Shown one piece after another: positions 16,088 to 25,500 of a stretch of 48,120 nt of DNA. A model generated the notes under the pieces. It saw only the letters and a program-made list of their open reading frames with translations. It did no database searches and was not told the origin of the DNA. The position numbers were made by a program, and so were the translations under genes. Numbering within the stretch: the stretch's first letter is position 1; every line of letters starts with the position of its first letter. The stretch comes from Prochlorococcus sp. AG-402-K22 (lineage in GTDB: Bacteria; Cyanobacteriota; Cyanobacteriia; PCC-6307; Cyanobiaceae): assembly GCA_003216755.1 (NCBI GenBank), contig QCIJ01000014.1, forward strand, positions 1 to 48,120. The letters are read 5' to 3'.

Positions 16088-18994
16088 ATGAAACCTCAAA
16101 ATAACAAAGATCGCAAATCAGAATTTTCTTATAAAGAAACTTTAAATTTGCTTAAAACTGAATTCTCAATGAGAGCTAACTCAGTTGTAAGAGAACCTGA
16201 GATTCAGAATTTTTGGGCTAATAATAATATTGATTTCGAGTTGGGTTCAAATAACTCAGGCAAAACATTCACACTACACGATGGCCCGCCTTATGCAAAT
16301 GGAGCGCTTCATATGGGTCATGCACTTAATAAAGTTTTAAAAGACATAATAAATAAGTACAAAACTTTGAAAGGATTTAGAGTACATTACGTTCCTGGGT
16401 GGGATTGTCATGGTCTACCTATTGAATTAAAAGTGCTTCAGAATTTAAAATCTAATGAAAGGAAGAATCTTGATACTTTGAGTCTAAGAAAAAAAGCAAC
16501 AGACTATGCATACATACAAATAAACAATCAAATGGAGGGTTTTAAAAGGTGGGGTATATGGGGCGATTGGGATAACCCTTACTTAACCCTCAAAAAAAAT
16601 TATGAATCTGCTCAGATTGGAGTATTTGGGAAAATGTTTTTAAATGGATATATATACAGAGGACTTAAACCTGTACATTGGAGTCCAAGTTCGAGGACCG
16701 CCCTTGCAGAAGCAGAATTAGAATATCCTGAAGAACATTATTCAAAAAGTATTTATGTTTCGTTAAAAATAACTAAACTATCTGACGAAATTCTTTTGAA
16801 ATTATGTAACAAAAATCCAAATTTCAAAAAGGATTTTTTTCTAATGAATTCTTATATAACTATTTGGACTACTACACCCTGGACAATACCTGCAAATGAA
16901 GCAGTTGCAGTAAATCCGAAAATAAATTACGTTTTTGCTATTGATGAAGAGAGACGAATATACCTTTTTGCAAAAGAATTATTTTCTGAAATTAGTAATA
17001 AATTTAATAAAGATTTTAAGACCCTTTTAGATGTTAAAGGGTCTTCCTTGGAAGAGATTGAATATAAACATCCCACTAAAAATAAAAATTGTATAGTTGT
17101 GATTGGGGGAGATTATATTACTACTGAATCAGGAACTGGAATTGTTCATACTGCACCAGGTCATGGAATAGATGATTTTAATGTGGGTAAAAAATACGAT
17201 CTACCTACTACTTGTGTTGTTGATGAGAAAGGAAATTTAAATGAATATTCAGGTCAATTTAAAGGATCAAATGTCCTTAAAGACGCAAATGATTTAATTA
17301 TTGAATATCTAAAAGGAAATAATTTGCTTTTATTACAAGAAAATTATAAGCATAGATATCCATATGATTGGCGAACGAAAAAACCAACTATTTTTAGAGC
17401 AACAGAACAATGGTTTGCATCTGTAAATGGCTTCAGATCATCTGCACTCAAGGCAATCGAAGATGTTGAATGGATGCCAGTAACAGGAAAGAAAAGAATT
17501 TATTCTATGGTTGTTGGTAGAGGAGATTGGTGTATTTCCAGACAAAGGTCATGGGGGGTACCAATTCCAGTTTTTTATAAAAAAAACGGTAATGAAATTC
17601 TCCTAAATAGCGAGATTATTAATCACATTCAAAAACTTTTTAGTGAACATGGAGCAGATATTTGGTGGGATTGGGATGTTAAGAATCTATTACCAAAAAA
17701 TTATGAAAAAGAATCTGATTTGTGGATAAAAGGAACAGATACAATGGATGTATGGTTCGATTCAGGATCTAGCTGGGCCGCAGTGTGTGAACAAAGAAGT
17801 GAATTACAGTACCCAGCTGATCTTTATTTAGAAGGTTCAGATCAACATCGAGGTTGGTTCCAGTCTTCTTTGCTCACATCTGTTGCAGTTAATAATAAAC
17901 CTCCATACAAAAAAGTTTTAACTCATGGTTTTGCACTTGATGAAAATGGAAGAAAAATGAGCAAATCCTTAGGTAATGTTGTTGACCCAAATATGATTAT
18001 TAATGGAGGTAATAATAAAAAAACTGAACCTGCTTATGGGGCTGATGTTCTAAGGCTATGGGTAAGCTCTGTAGATTATTCCGTAGATGTTCCAATTGGT
18101 TCAAACATACTCAAGCAATTATCAGACGTTTACAGAAAAGTTCGTAATACTGCAAGATATCTTTTAGGGAATATTCACGATTATGACCCTAACATCGATA
18201 GTTTTGAAATTGATCAACTACCGCTCTTGGATCAATGGATGTTAGGCAGATTAGTTGAGGTTAAAGATCAAATATCAAATGCTTATGAAAATTATGAATT
18301 TTCAAAATTTTTTCAAATCTTACAAAGTTTTTGCGTCGTAGATCTATCAAATTTTTATTTAGATATTGCAAAGGATAGGTTATATGTAAGTTCTAAATCA
18401 CAATTCAGGAGGAGATCATGTCAGTTTGTTATGTCTAGAGTTGTTGAAAATTTAGCTGTTCTTATTTCTCCAGTACTTTGCCATATGGCTGAAGATATTT
18501 GGCAAAACATTCCATATCCTACTAAAGAAAAATCTGTATTTCAAAGAGGATGGCCAATCTTTCCGAAGTCATGGAAAAATGAAAGTCTCAATGAGCACAT
18601 AGCAAATTTAAGAAATTTGAGAGTTGAAATTAACAAAGCTATAGAAGGATGTAGAAACAAACAAATAATTGGAGCAGCTTTAGAAACAGAAGTCAATTAT
18701 TTACCTGAAGATAAAGTTGTAAAAGATTCTCTTACTTGGCTTAAAAAATTTGGTAATGAAGATGTTGATTTATTTAGGGATTGGCTTATAGTTTCAAATT
18801 TTCAAGTTGTATCAGATTTGGTTGAGAACTCTCTAACTATTGATAACAATGAATTTGGGAAAATTCAAATTCTTAAAGCTCAGGGTCAAAAATGTGATAG
18901 ATGTTGGCATTATCAAAAAGAAACTTTTAGTGGAATCCAAAATACAAAATTATGCAAAAGATGTTCAAATATTATTAATCTGGAATTTAATTAA
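16088..18994 (+). CDS. ileS: Isoleucyl-tRNA synthetase
   Basis: The class I synthetase charges tRNA(Ile). The 968-residue protein has the ATP motif [16 protein letters not shown] near 71-86 (HMGH form of HIGH), the editing domain with [12 protein letters not shown], the [10 protein letters not shown] motif in the KMSKS loop and a C-terminal zinc finger [10 protein letters not shown] with CKRCSNII. The zinc finger and length place it in the bacterial form I found in most cyanobacteria. Its stop overlaps by four bases the stop of the convergent gene at 18991. Confidence 0.97.
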   Translation: MKPQNNKDRKSEFSYKETLNLLKTEFSMRANSVVREPEIQNFWANNNIDFELGSNNSGKTFTLHDGPPYANGALHMGHALNKVLKDIINKYKTLKGFRVHYVPGWDCHGLPIELKVLQNLKSNERKNLDTLSLRKKATDYAYIQINNQMEGFKRWGIWGDWDNPYLTLKKNYESAQIGVFGKMFLNGYIYRGLKPVHWSPSSRTALAEAELEYPEEHYSKSIYVSLKITKLSDEILLKLCNKNPNFKKDFFLMNSYITIWTTTPWTIPANEAVAVNPKINYVFAIDEERRIYLFAKELFSEISNKFNKDFKTLLDVKGSSLEEIEYKHPTKNKNCIVVIGGDYITTESGTGIVHTAPGHGIDDFNVGKKYDLPTTCVVDEKGNLNEYSGQFKGSNVLKDANDLIIEYLKGNNLLLLQENYKHRYPYDWRTKKPTIFRATEQWFASVNGFRSSALKAIEDVEWMPVTGKKRIYSMVVGRGDWCISRQRSWGVPIPVFYKKNGNEILLNSEIINHIQKLFSEHGADIWWDWDVKNLLPKNYEKESDLWIKGTDTMDVWFDSGSSWAAVCEQRSELQYPADLYLEGSDQHRGWFQSSLLTSVAVNNKPPYKKVLTHGFALDENGRKMSKSLGNVVDPNMIINGGNNKKTEPAYGADVLRLWVSSVDYSVDVPIGSNILKQLSDVYRKVRNTARYLLGNIHDYDPNIDSFEIDQLPLLDQWMLGRLVEVKDQISNAYENYEFSKFFQILQSFCVVDLSNFYLDIAKDRLYVSSKSQFRRRSCQFVMSRVVENLAVLISPVLCHMAEDIWQNIPYPTKEKSVFQRGWPIFPKSWKNESLNEHIANLRNLRVEINKAIEGCRNKQIIGAALETEVNYLPEDKVVKDSLTWLKKFGNEDVDLFRDWLIVSNFQVVSDLVENSLTIDNNEFGKIQILKAQGQKCDRCWHYQKETFSGIQNTKLCKRCSNIINLEFN

Positions 18995-19326
18995 ATCCAG
19001 TTTTTGTTATTCAAAAAGAAAAAAGAGTTTTGATTTTCTCGTATAAAGTTATCTTTGGTTTTTTTTAAGGGTGCCTTATAAAGTTTAAAATTTGTAAGTA
19101 TATAACTAAAATCTATAACTTTTTTCTCTAGATCTATTTCAATTGGATGAGTGGTTGAGCTGCTAAACCCTTTGAAAATAATTATTTCTAATTGTTCTTT
19201 GTGATTTTCATTTAAAATATAACCTTGAATTTTAAGAATTCTATTAGGTATCTCGAAGCTTATTTTTTCTAGATTTTTTATTAAATCAATTTTTGCCATT
19301 GTCCGAGAAGCAAGAGTTTCTTCCAT
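18991..19326 (-). CDS. Conserved cyanobacterial protein of unknown function
   Basis: The protein has up to 111 residues and a mixed alpha/beta look: [36 protein letters not shown] resembles a small beta-barrel, followed by [13 protein letters not shown] and a Lys/Asn-rich tail. No membrane segment is seen. Starting at the first Met, it overlaps the upstream DUF3177 gene by 41 bases. Starting at Met10 (19299), the overlap is 14 bases. Its 3' end overlaps ileS by four bases. I do not recognise a named family with confidence. Confidence 0.7.
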   Translation of the reverse strand: MEETLASRTMAKIDLIKNLEKISFEIPNRILKIQGYILNENHKEQLEIIIFKGFSSSTTHPIEIDLEKKVIDFSYILTNFKLYKAPLKKTKDNFIRENQNSFFFLNNKNWI

Positions 19327-19909
19327 TTTTAGGTAATTTAATTATTGACCATTGAATTAAGCCTAAAGTATAAATTAATAATGAAAATAACCCTAAAAAT
19401 TTTGCTATCGGCTGTGTAAAGTTAGCTCCGAAGAAAAAATTAAATAAACTTTTGATAATAATATAAAAATTTGAAGAAGGTTGAGTCCAAATTTCACATG
19501 CAGCTGAATTAATAAAAGATAAGCAGCTAAAGTTCCTTACACTTTGAATTAGGAAATTGAGAGATATAAAAGTAAGCGACCATCGCCATATTTTTGTTGT
19601 GGTGGTGAGGGAGTAAGAAAAATCATATTCTTTTAGTTCATCATTAATATCGTTCCAAAACCAAATTGAAATTGTAATTAATAATGTTGAAATATTTGTA
19701 ATCAACAGTGCATAATTATACTTACCTATTAAAAGTAAAAGGCTTATAAAAAATAGAAGAGATATTTTCCAATAAATTGATAAAAGTTTATTAACAGCTT
19801 TATTTCTTTTTTTAATTGACCAGAAGAATAATGTAACAGGAATACCAACAAGGAAAATTATTGAAAGTTGAAAAGATAGCCAAATAGAAAGTTGATTAAA
19901 AACGTTCAA
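19286..19909 (-). CDS. DUF3177 family membrane protein
   Basis: The 207-residue protein has five or so hydrophobic helices: near 9-30, 44-62, 66-84, 110-125 and 168-190. A segment FSCLSFINSAACEIWTQPSS lies between helices 4 and 5. It resembles the cyanobacteria-specific DUF3177 family, whose function is unknown. It precedes and overlaps the 111-residue gene, so the two are probably one transcript. Upstream, 19910-20032 is an A/T-rich divergent region shared with trmB. Confidence 0.72.
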   Translation of the reverse strand: MNVFNQLSIWLSFQLSIIFLVGIPVTLFFWSIKKRNKAVNKLLSIYWKISLLFFISLLLLIGKYNYALLITNISTLLITISIWFWNDINDELKEYDFSYSLTTTTKIWRWSLTFISLNFLIQSVRNFSCLSFINSAACEIWTQPSSNFYIIIKSLFNFFFGANFTQPIAKFLGLFSLLIYTLGLIQWSIIKLPKNGRNSCFSDNGKN

Positions 19910-20032
19910 AACTTTTTCTTTTTATATACATAATTAATTAAACATCAAACTCTTACTCTTTAACTTAGTATTGTTATAGTTATGAATATTATGCATCTTT
20001 ATATTATTGGCGAGAAATAAAACGAATGTTAT

Positions 20033-20662
20033 ATGAGACAGCATGTAAATCCCCTTAGTAGAAATTTTAATGAAATTGAGAAATTCCCTTCTTTGATTGA
20101 AATATTTGGTGATTCTAAATTGAATCTTCATTTAGATATAGGTTGCGCTGCTGGTGAGTTTCTATTCGATTTAGCTTTAGTTAATACTAGTTGGAATTAT
20201 TTGGGAATTGAAATCCGAGAGAGATTAGTTAAAACTGCTAAATTAAAAGTGCGAGAAAGAGAAATCAAAAATTTATACTTTGTATTTGGTAATGCGAATA
20301 ATATTTTGAATGATTTCCAAAGTAAATTTATTCTCGAAAATGTAAAAAGTATTTCTTTTAATTTTCCTGATCCATGGTTTAAAAAGAAGCATTATAAAAG
20401 GCGTGTAATTCAGCCAGATTTTATTAATATTCTCTCAAATTCATTGCAAAGAGGATCCATTATTTTCATAAAAACTGATGTAAAGGACTTATTTGATTAT
20501 ATGGATTGCACCATATCAAATAATCTTAATTTTCAAAAAATAGATAAAAAGGATTTTAATTATTCCAAAAGTTTTAATCCAAATAAAATTAAAACTAATA
20601 GGGAAAAATTAGTTATTGATAATAAACTTGATATTTTTGAGAGTATTTATATAAAAATTTGA
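20033..20662 (+). CDS. trmB: tRNA (guanine-N7-)-methyltransferase
   Basis: TrmB methylates G46 in the variable loop of tRNAs with S-adenosylmethionine. The 209-residue protein has the Rossmann SAM motif [15 protein letters not shown] (about 34-48), then [12 protein letters not shown] and the family signature [20 protein letters not shown], with TNREKLVID near the end. The start ATG is preceded by a GCGAGAAATAAAACGAATG stretch without a clear SD. It converges on glmM with seven bases between the genes. Confidence 0.95.
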   Translation: MRQHVNPLSRNFNEIEKFPSLIEIFGDSKLNLHLDIGCAAGEFLFDLALVNTSWNYLGIEIRERLVKTAKLKVREREIKNLYFVFGNANNILNDFQSKFILENVKSISFNFPDPWFKKKHYKRRVIQPDFINILSNSLQRGSIIFIKTDVKDLFDYMDCTISNNLNFQKIDKKDFNYSKSFNPNKIKTNREKLVIDNKLDIFESIYIKI

Positions 20663-20669
20663 TTCATAA

Positions 20670-22022
20670 CTAATTTATTATTGAATTAATTTCTAAATAA
20701 AGTTTGTTTGTTATTTCGATTGATAAAAAATCAACTTTTTTATGATTTTTGGCCTCAACAAGAACACGCATTAGGGGTTCAGTTCCGCTAGGCCTTATGT
20801 GAATTCTACAATTATCCGAATAAATTTCATGAAAATTTTTTATAGTTTGATCTATTAATATTTTGTTTTTTGGTTTTATTTTATTAATATTAAAATCTAA
20901 ATTAATGTTGGTTAGTTTTTGAGGAAAAGGTTCGAAACTACTTTTAAGCCAATCATTTAAAGTAATATTTTTCTTTTTACAGTATTTAGAAATTTGAAGT
21001 GCAGTCAATATTCCATCTCCAGAAAAATTATTAATTTTTGAAAGTATATGACCTGACTGCTCACCTCCTAAAACTGCTCTTTTTGTCACGATAGCTTCGT
21101 GAACGTATTTATCTCCTACATCAGTTCTATATAAAGTTCCGCCAATTTTATTCCAGGCCTTTTCAAAACCTAAATTTGCCATTTGAGTTGATATCAGTAA
21201 ATTATTTGTAAGACTTTTTTGTTCCATAAGTTCTCTACCCCAAAGAAAAAGAATATGATCTCCATCCAATACATTGCCCATAGAATCCACTCCAATTACT
21301 CTATCGGCATCCCCATCGAAGCTAAATCCAATATCTGCAGGACTTTCTCTTAATGCTTTCTTTAATGGTTCGAGGTTAGTAGAGCCACAATTCATATTAA
21401 TTTTTGATCCGTTTTTGCTGTTATTAATAACTCTGACATCAGCACCAAGATTTTGAAAAATTTTTTTTGCACAGGTAGTTGCTGATCCATAGCATGTGTC
21501 TAATATTATTTTCATACCGTTTAAATTTTCTCCGCCCATTGTTTTTATTAGGCTTTTTATATAAATATCCATAAGCTCTTTATTTGTTTTTAAAGAGATC
21601 TCTTTTCTGCTAGAAGTTAAATTTGGATTTAACTCTTCAATTAATTTTTGAATTTTATTTTCAAAAATTTTGGTGATTTTTTGACCATTATGGTCAAAAA
21701 TTTTTATCCCATTATATTCAGGAGGATTATGGCTCGCAGATATCATTATCCCACTACTCAGCTTCTCTTTTTTGATTAAAAAAGGGATTGCTGGGGTAGG
21801 GCAAATCCCAAGATTTATAAATTTCTTGCCACTTTCATTTATACCTCTTGTTATTGCCTGAAGCAGAATATCTCCACTAATCCTTGTATCTCTTCCTATT
21901 AATATTGGATTATTATTTTCCAAATTTGAACCTAGAGAATATCCAACTTTATAGGCTAGGGCATAAGTTATTTCTTCATTAAATTTTCCTCTTATTCCAT
22001 CAGTTCCAAAGATTGATTGCAT
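20670..22022 (-). CDS. glmM: Phosphoglucosamine mutase
   Basis: The enzyme interconverts glucosamine 6-phosphate and glucosamine 1-phosphate on the way to UDP-GlcNAc for peptidoglycan and lipopolysaccharide. The 450-residue protein begins with FGTDGIRG, has the phosphoserine loop SASHNP (95-100, S97 the phosphorylated residue), the magnesium loop FDGDADR and the C-terminal phosphate-binding [11 protein letters not shown]. The GlmM-type FGTDGIRG start and length favour this over phosphomannomutase or phosphoglucomutase. Confidence 0.93.
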   Translation of the reverse strand: MQSIFGTDGIRGKFNEEITYALAYKVGYSLGSNLENNNPILIGRDTRISGDILLQAITRGINESGKKFINLGICPTPAIPFLIKKEKLSSGIMISASHNPPEYNGIKIFDHNGQKITKIFENKIQKLIEELNPNLTSSRKEISLKTNKELMDIYIKSLIKTMGGENLNGMKIILDTCYGSATTCAKKIFQNLGADVRVINNSKNGSKINMNCGSTNLEPLKKALRESPADIGFSFDGDADRVIGVDSMGNVLDGDHILFLWGRELMEQKSLTNNLLISTQMANLGFEKAWNKIGGTLYRTDVGDKYVHEAIVTKRAVLGGEQSGHILSKINNFSGDGILTALQISKYCKKKNITLNDWLKSSFEPFPQKLTNINLDFNINKIKPKNKILIDQTIKNFHEIYSDNCRIHIRPSGTEPLMRVLVEAKNHKKVDFLSIEITNKLYLEINSIIN

Positions 22023-22114
22023 AATAAGATTTTGGGAGTCAAAGATATTTTGAACATTATTCAGTTTTTATTTTATCAGTTGATTAAAAGGTAAAGGATT
22101 TAAATTCTCTTTAT

Positions 22115-22705
22115 TTGTTCATCTTATTTATGATGACATTAGTTAATAAGTATTTTTTAATGCAATCAGAGAGTAATGAGCCACATTTAAATACAAATTT
22201 AAAAGCAATACTTGTTGTATCTATTGCTGTTGTTATCATTTATTTGATTCTGTTTAAAAATCTTTATTTTCAATCAACTTTCCTTCTTAAGAAATTTGGA
22301 GAATCATCTGTTGATCCTGAAATAGCTTTTAAAAACAATAAGCCTACTTTTCTAGAATTTTATGCTGAGTGGTGTGAGGTTTGTAAAGAAATGGCTCCAA
22401 AAATATCTGTATTAAAAGAGGAATATGAAAGAGATATTAATTTTGTTTTTTTAAATGTCGATAATCAAAAATGGGATAATTACATCCGAAAATTTCAAGT
22501 GAATGGTATTCCTCAAGTTAATGTTTTTGATAAAAGTGGAAATTTAATATCTACTTTTATTGGTAAACAAGAAGAAATAAAAATAAGAAATTCTCTAGAC
22601 CATTTAGAAAGAGAAGCTGAATCTAACGAAAAAATTCTTAGTTCTGAATTTTCAGTAATCCAAGAAAATAAAAATAATAAGATTAATCCCCGGACTCATG
22701 GATGA
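22115..22705 (+). CDS. txlA: Membrane-anchored thioredoxin-like protein (TxlA/HCF164 type)
   Basis: The protein has an N-terminal membrane anchor (near 31-48 of the longest form) followed by a thioredoxin domain with FLEFYAEWCEVCKEMAPKI, active site WCEVC, and cis-Pro loop VNGIPQVNVF. In cyanobacteria and chloroplasts TxlA/HCF164 proteins deliver reducing power across the thylakoid, for example to cytochrome b6f assembly. Four possible Met starts lie at 22115, 22130, 22133 and 22160; the last (MQSESNEP) would give 181 residues and is quite possible. It converges on thyX with three bases between the genes. Confidence 0.85.
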   Translation: MFILFMMTLVNKYFLMQSESNEPHLNTNLKAILVVSIAVVIIYLILFKNLYFQSTFLLKKFGESSVDPEIAFKNNKPTFLEFYAEWCEVCKEMAPKISVLKEEYERDINFVFLNVDNQKWDNYIRKFQVNGIPQVNVFDKSGNLISTFIGKQEEIKIRNSLDHLEREAESNEKILSSEFSVIQENKNNKINPRTHG

Positions 22706-22708
22706 TTA

Positions 22709-23341
22709 TTACCAATCTAGAGATTTTGATACAGTAGGAAAACTTTTCTTAAAAATAGACTTGCAATTTTGGGCAATAGATTTGTGTTCTTCTTGAGTAC
22801 CATGAGCTGATCTTAAGTGAATATAATGAATCCATGATCTACATGATCCAGACATGTATATTCTCGTTGGAGTTGCTAAGGGTAAAACAAATCTCGCACA
22901 TTCTTTCGCTATTCCTTCAGCAAGTAAATCTTCATATAATTCTGAAGCAGCCTTGAAATGTGATGAAATTTTTTCATTAAATCTTCTTTTTAACTCGTTA
23001 GGGAGGTCAGGGATAGAATTTTGTCTATTTTTAAAATCTTGTCTTCTCAACTCTGGTATAGGAATATTCCCCAACTGAGAACTATCTGCATATCTCTGTG
23101 AAAATTCCTGGAAAGTAAATGATCTATGTCTTAAAATTTGAGCTGCAATTCCTCTGTTTGTTTCTATTTGTAAAGTCATAAATGACTGTTCAAATACACT
23201 CCAATGTTCATTTTTGATACAGTAACTCAATAATTTTGAATAGTCTTCATTTTTCTGATTTTTTGGATTACTTACTCTAGCAATGTAAGCCATTGTTTTT
23301 TCCGCATCAGGAGTTAGCGAAATTAGTTCAACTTTACTCAT
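22709..23341 (-). CDS. thyX: Flavin-dependent thymidylate synthase
   Basis: ThyX makes dTMP from dUMP with methylenetetrahydrofolate and FADH2, and replaces ThyA. The 210-residue protein carries the signature RHRX7S at 71-81 (RHRSFTFQEFS), followed by QRYAD. A C-terminal SGSCRSWIHYIHLR segment supplies nucleotide-binding residues. It is the last gene of a tight minus-strand group with dcd (one base upstream) and the CobA-like gene, so dCTP deamination and thymidylate synthesis are expressed together. Confidence 0.96.
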   Translation of the reverse strand: MSKVELISLTPDAEKTMAYIARVSNPKNQKNEDYSKLLSYCIKNEHWSVFEQSFMTLQIETNRGIAAQILRHRSFTFQEFSQRYADSSQLGNIPIPELRRQDFKNRQNSIPDLPNELKRRFNEKISSHFKAASELYEDLLAEGIAKECARFVLPLATPTRIYMSGSCRSWIHYIHLRSAHGTQEEHKSIAQNCKSIFKKSFPTVSKSLDW

Positions 23342-23342
23342 C

Positions 23343-23936
23343 TTAGATCTTTGCTAAAGTTACCTTCTCTGGTTGATTTTGATATTTACCTTTTCTATCT
23401 TCATATGTTGTTGAGCAAGGATCACCCTCAAAAAAGAGTAGTTGACAAATACCCTCTTTTGCATAAATTCTGCAATCTGCACCTGAACTATTACTAAACT
23501 CTAATGTTAGGTGGCCTTCCCATCCTGCTTCTGCAGGCGTTGTATTAACTATAATCCCTAATCTTGCGTAAGTGCTTTTGCCTATACATATGACAGTTAT
23601 ATTTTCTGGCACTTTCATCTTTTCAAAAGCCACTCCTAAACCATATGAGTGAGCGGGAAGAATAAAAAAGTCTCCATCATCATCATGATGAAGAACAGTT
23701 TTTTCTAAATTTTTAGGATTAAACTTTTTAGGGTTCATCACAGTACCAGGAATATGTCTAAAAATTAGGAATTCTTTTGATGAGAGTCTTAAGTCATAAC
23801 CATAAGAGGAACATCCATAGCTCAAAACAGGCTTTTGTTGATTATCAGGCTCAAGATGCCTCACCAAATTTGATTGGAAAGGATTTATCATCCCCTCAGA
23901 TGCTTTTTGATTTATCCAGAGATCATTTTTAAGCAT
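23343..23936 (-). CDS. dcd: dCTP deaminase
   Basis: Dcd converts dCTP to dUTP, the precursor of dUMP for thymidylate. The 197-residue trimeric-type protein has SYGYDLRLS, HSYGLGVAFEKMKVP, GKSTYARLGI and the catalytic-glutamate segment TPAEAGWEGHLTLEF, followed by QLLFFEG. Both the family and its place directly upstream of thyX support the assignment. Whether it is deaminase only or the bifunctional deaminase/diphosphatase cannot be told by eye. Confidence 0.93.
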   Translation of the reverse strand: MLKNDLWINQKASEGMINPFQSNLVRHLEPDNQQKPVLSYGCSSYGYDLRLSSKEFLIFRHIPGTVMNPKKFNPKNLEKTVLHHDDDGDFFILPAHSYGLGVAFEKMKVPENITVICIGKSTYARLGIIVNTTPAEAGWEGHLTLEFSNSSGADCRIYAKEGICQLLFFEGDPCSTTYEDRKGKYQNQPEKVTLAKI

Positions 23937-23940
23937 TGAT

Positions 23941-24522
23941 TTATGAGCGAAGTTCGGTAATTTGGTTGGCCATTAATAATAGATCTTTAGGAATACATGT
24001 ACCAGTAAGGATTACATCTCCTGAAATAAATCGGTTTTCAAGTGTTGAAATCAAATCATCCTTATCGATAATTTTCATCTCAATAGCAAGAAAAATTTCA
24101 TCAAGTATTATTTGATCATTCTCACCTGAAAATAATTCTTTTTTACAAAAATCCCATAATTCGTTAGTAGATTCAAAAATAGATTGCTTTAAATTTTCAC
24201 TATTTTCAATTTCTTCAGAATTATATTGATCAAGGGAGTTTGATGATCTTACCCAAGTTAAATTACCACAAAGCTTTACTGCATTAGCAATCCCTTGCTT
24301 AACTCCTCCTTTCATAAATTGTATTAAAAGTACTTTTTTACCAAGCGCTGCATTCCTTAAAGAGTCTCTAATAATAAAGGAATAACTTCCTCTATGAGGA
24401 GATTGATAAATTTGGATTTGTCCGTTTTGTGCATATTTTTTAAAGTTTATTTTGTTAGCAGTATTTATATTTACAACTTCAAGATCACCTTTGGAATAAT
24501 TACTAGTTGAACTGTTTACCAT
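23941..24522 (-). CDS. CobA/CobO-like P-loop-family protein with degenerate Walker A
   Basis: The 193-residue protein resembles ATP:corrinoid adenosyltransferase: ALGKKVLLIQFMKGG (59-73), the Walker B-like IILDE, DLISTLENR and a final VILTGTCIPKDLLLMANQITELR. Yet the nucleotide loop GNGKGKT expected near 40-48 reads SPHRGSYS, and the chain stops at the point (ELR) where true enzymes continue with a conserved PxKH tail. It is therefore unlikely to be a normal adenosyltransferase. It leads the dcd-thyX group (four bases to dcd) and faces ntcA across about 200 bases. Confidence 0.75.
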   Translation of the reverse strand: MVNSSTSNYSKGDLEVVNINTANKINFKKYAQNGQIQIYQSPHRGSYSFIIRDSLRNAALGKKVLLIQFMKGGVKQGIANAVKLCGNLTWVRSSNSLDQYNSEEIENSENLKQSIFESTNELWDFCKKELFSGENDQIILDEIFLAIEMKIIDKDDLISTLENRFISGDVILTGTCIPKDLLLMANQITELRS

Positions 24523-24544
24523 TATTTTTAAATTTCTTTTCTAC

Positions 24545-24585
24545 ATGCAGTATAATTTGAATTTATTTACACTGCATATAGTGTA
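24545..24585. promoter_or_regulatory. Overlapping inverted repeats between the CobA-like gene and ntcA
   Basis: Two palindromes share a centre half. ATGCAGT (24545-24551) pairs with ACTGCAT (24571-24577), and TACACT (24568-24573) pairs with AGTGTA (24580-24585) around GCATAT. They begin 23 bases upstream of the CobA-like start and about 140 bases upstream of ntcA. They could be an operator for either gene. No known regulator consensus was recognised. Confidence 0.4.
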
Positions 24586-24664
24586 ATTTTACTTAAAAAA
24601 GCTTTAGTAAATTTAAAACTTACATAGAGAAGTTGATAGAGAAACTAAAAAAGAATTGAAAATT

Positions 24665-24706
24665 GTTACTGTTGATACAAGATATTTTGAGGTGTCTCCT
24701 TAAATT
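24665..24706 (+). promoter_or_regulatory. Near-consensus NtcA site and -10 before ntcA
   Basis: GTT-N8-TAC at 24665-24678 differs in one base from the NtcA consensus GTA-N8-TAC. It is followed after 22 bases by TAAATT (24701-24706), which fits TAN3T at the spacing known for NtcA-activated promoters. It lies 21 bases before the ntcA ATG and would leave a very short leader. ntcA autoregulation is known in other cyanobacteria; here it is inferred. Confidence 0.45.
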
Positions 24707-24726
24707 TTTTAATAGTAAAAATATTT

Positions 24727-25461
24727 ATGATACCCGCTTCTAGAGGATTCAGCCGCTTTAGTTCGCAACAGTCCGGACAAAGTAAAATTAAATCTGTTGG
24801 AGAACGTTTTCCAATAAATAGAACTTTAATGGAAGTAATTAAAGGTCTAGAGGGTGCAAGCACAGAAATGGTCGAGAGATCTAAAACAATATTTTTCCCT
24901 GGTGACCCTGCAGAGAGGGTTTATCTGATAAGAAGAGGAGCAGTAAGATTGTCAAGGGTGTATGAGTCAGGTGAAGAGATAACTGTTGCGCTTTTAAGAG
25001 AGAATAGTCTTTTTGGTGTTTTATCTCTTCTAACAGGTCATAGATCTGATCGTTTTTATCATGCCATAGCATTCACAAGAGTTGAAATGATAACTGCTCC
25101 TGCGAATTCTGTTTTAAGAGCAATAGAGGAAGATGCATCAGTAGGACTACTTTTGTTGCAGGGTCTTTCAAGTAGGATCCTACAGACAGAAACAATGATA
25201 GAAACTCTTACTCATAGAGATATGTCTTCTCGTTTAGTAAGTTTTTTAATGGTTCTTTGTAGAGACTTTGGTGTTGCAAGTGAAAAAGGTATTACAATAG
25301 ATTTAAGACTTTCACATCAAGCTATTGCTGAAGCTATTGGCTCAACAAGAGTAACGATTACCCGATTATTGGGCGATTTAAAGGATTCCGGACTCCTCAA
25401 TATTGAAAGAAAAAAGATCACGGTATTTGACCCAATAGCTCTTGCAAAAAGATTTAATTGA
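24727..25461 (+). CDS. ntcA: Global nitrogen regulator NtcA
   Basis: NtcA is a CRP/FNR-family dimer that senses 2-oxoglutarate and activates nitrogen-assimilation genes. The 244-residue protein has the cyclic-nucleotide-binding-like barrel ([32 protein letters not shown]), the long dimer helix and a C-terminal helix-turn-helix with the recognition segment [21 protein letters not shown], characteristic of NtcA. The first 20 residues ([20 protein letters not shown]) are the usual variable N-terminus. It is followed after 39 bases by the DUF3084 gene. Confidence 0.95.
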   Translation: MIPASRGFSRFSSQQSGQSKIKSVGERFPINRTLMEVIKGLEGASTEMVERSKTIFFPGDPAERVYLIRRGAVRLSRVYESGEEITVALLRENSLFGVLSLLTGHRSDRFYHAIAFTRVEMITAPANSVLRAIEEDASVGLLLLQGLSSRILQTETMIETLTHRDMSSRLVSFLMVLCRDFGVASEKGITIDLRLSHQAIAEAIGSTRVTITRLLGDLKDSGLLNIERKKITVFDPIALAKRFN

Positions 25462-25500
25462 TTCATCATTAATTATGATGTATAGAGTAAGTGAAATACT

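Noticed and set aside
24666..24863. 65-codon minus-strand frame over the ntcA promoter and N-terminus
   Set aside because: It is antisense to the variable ntcA start and to the putative NtcA site. There is no protein-like pattern beyond chance.
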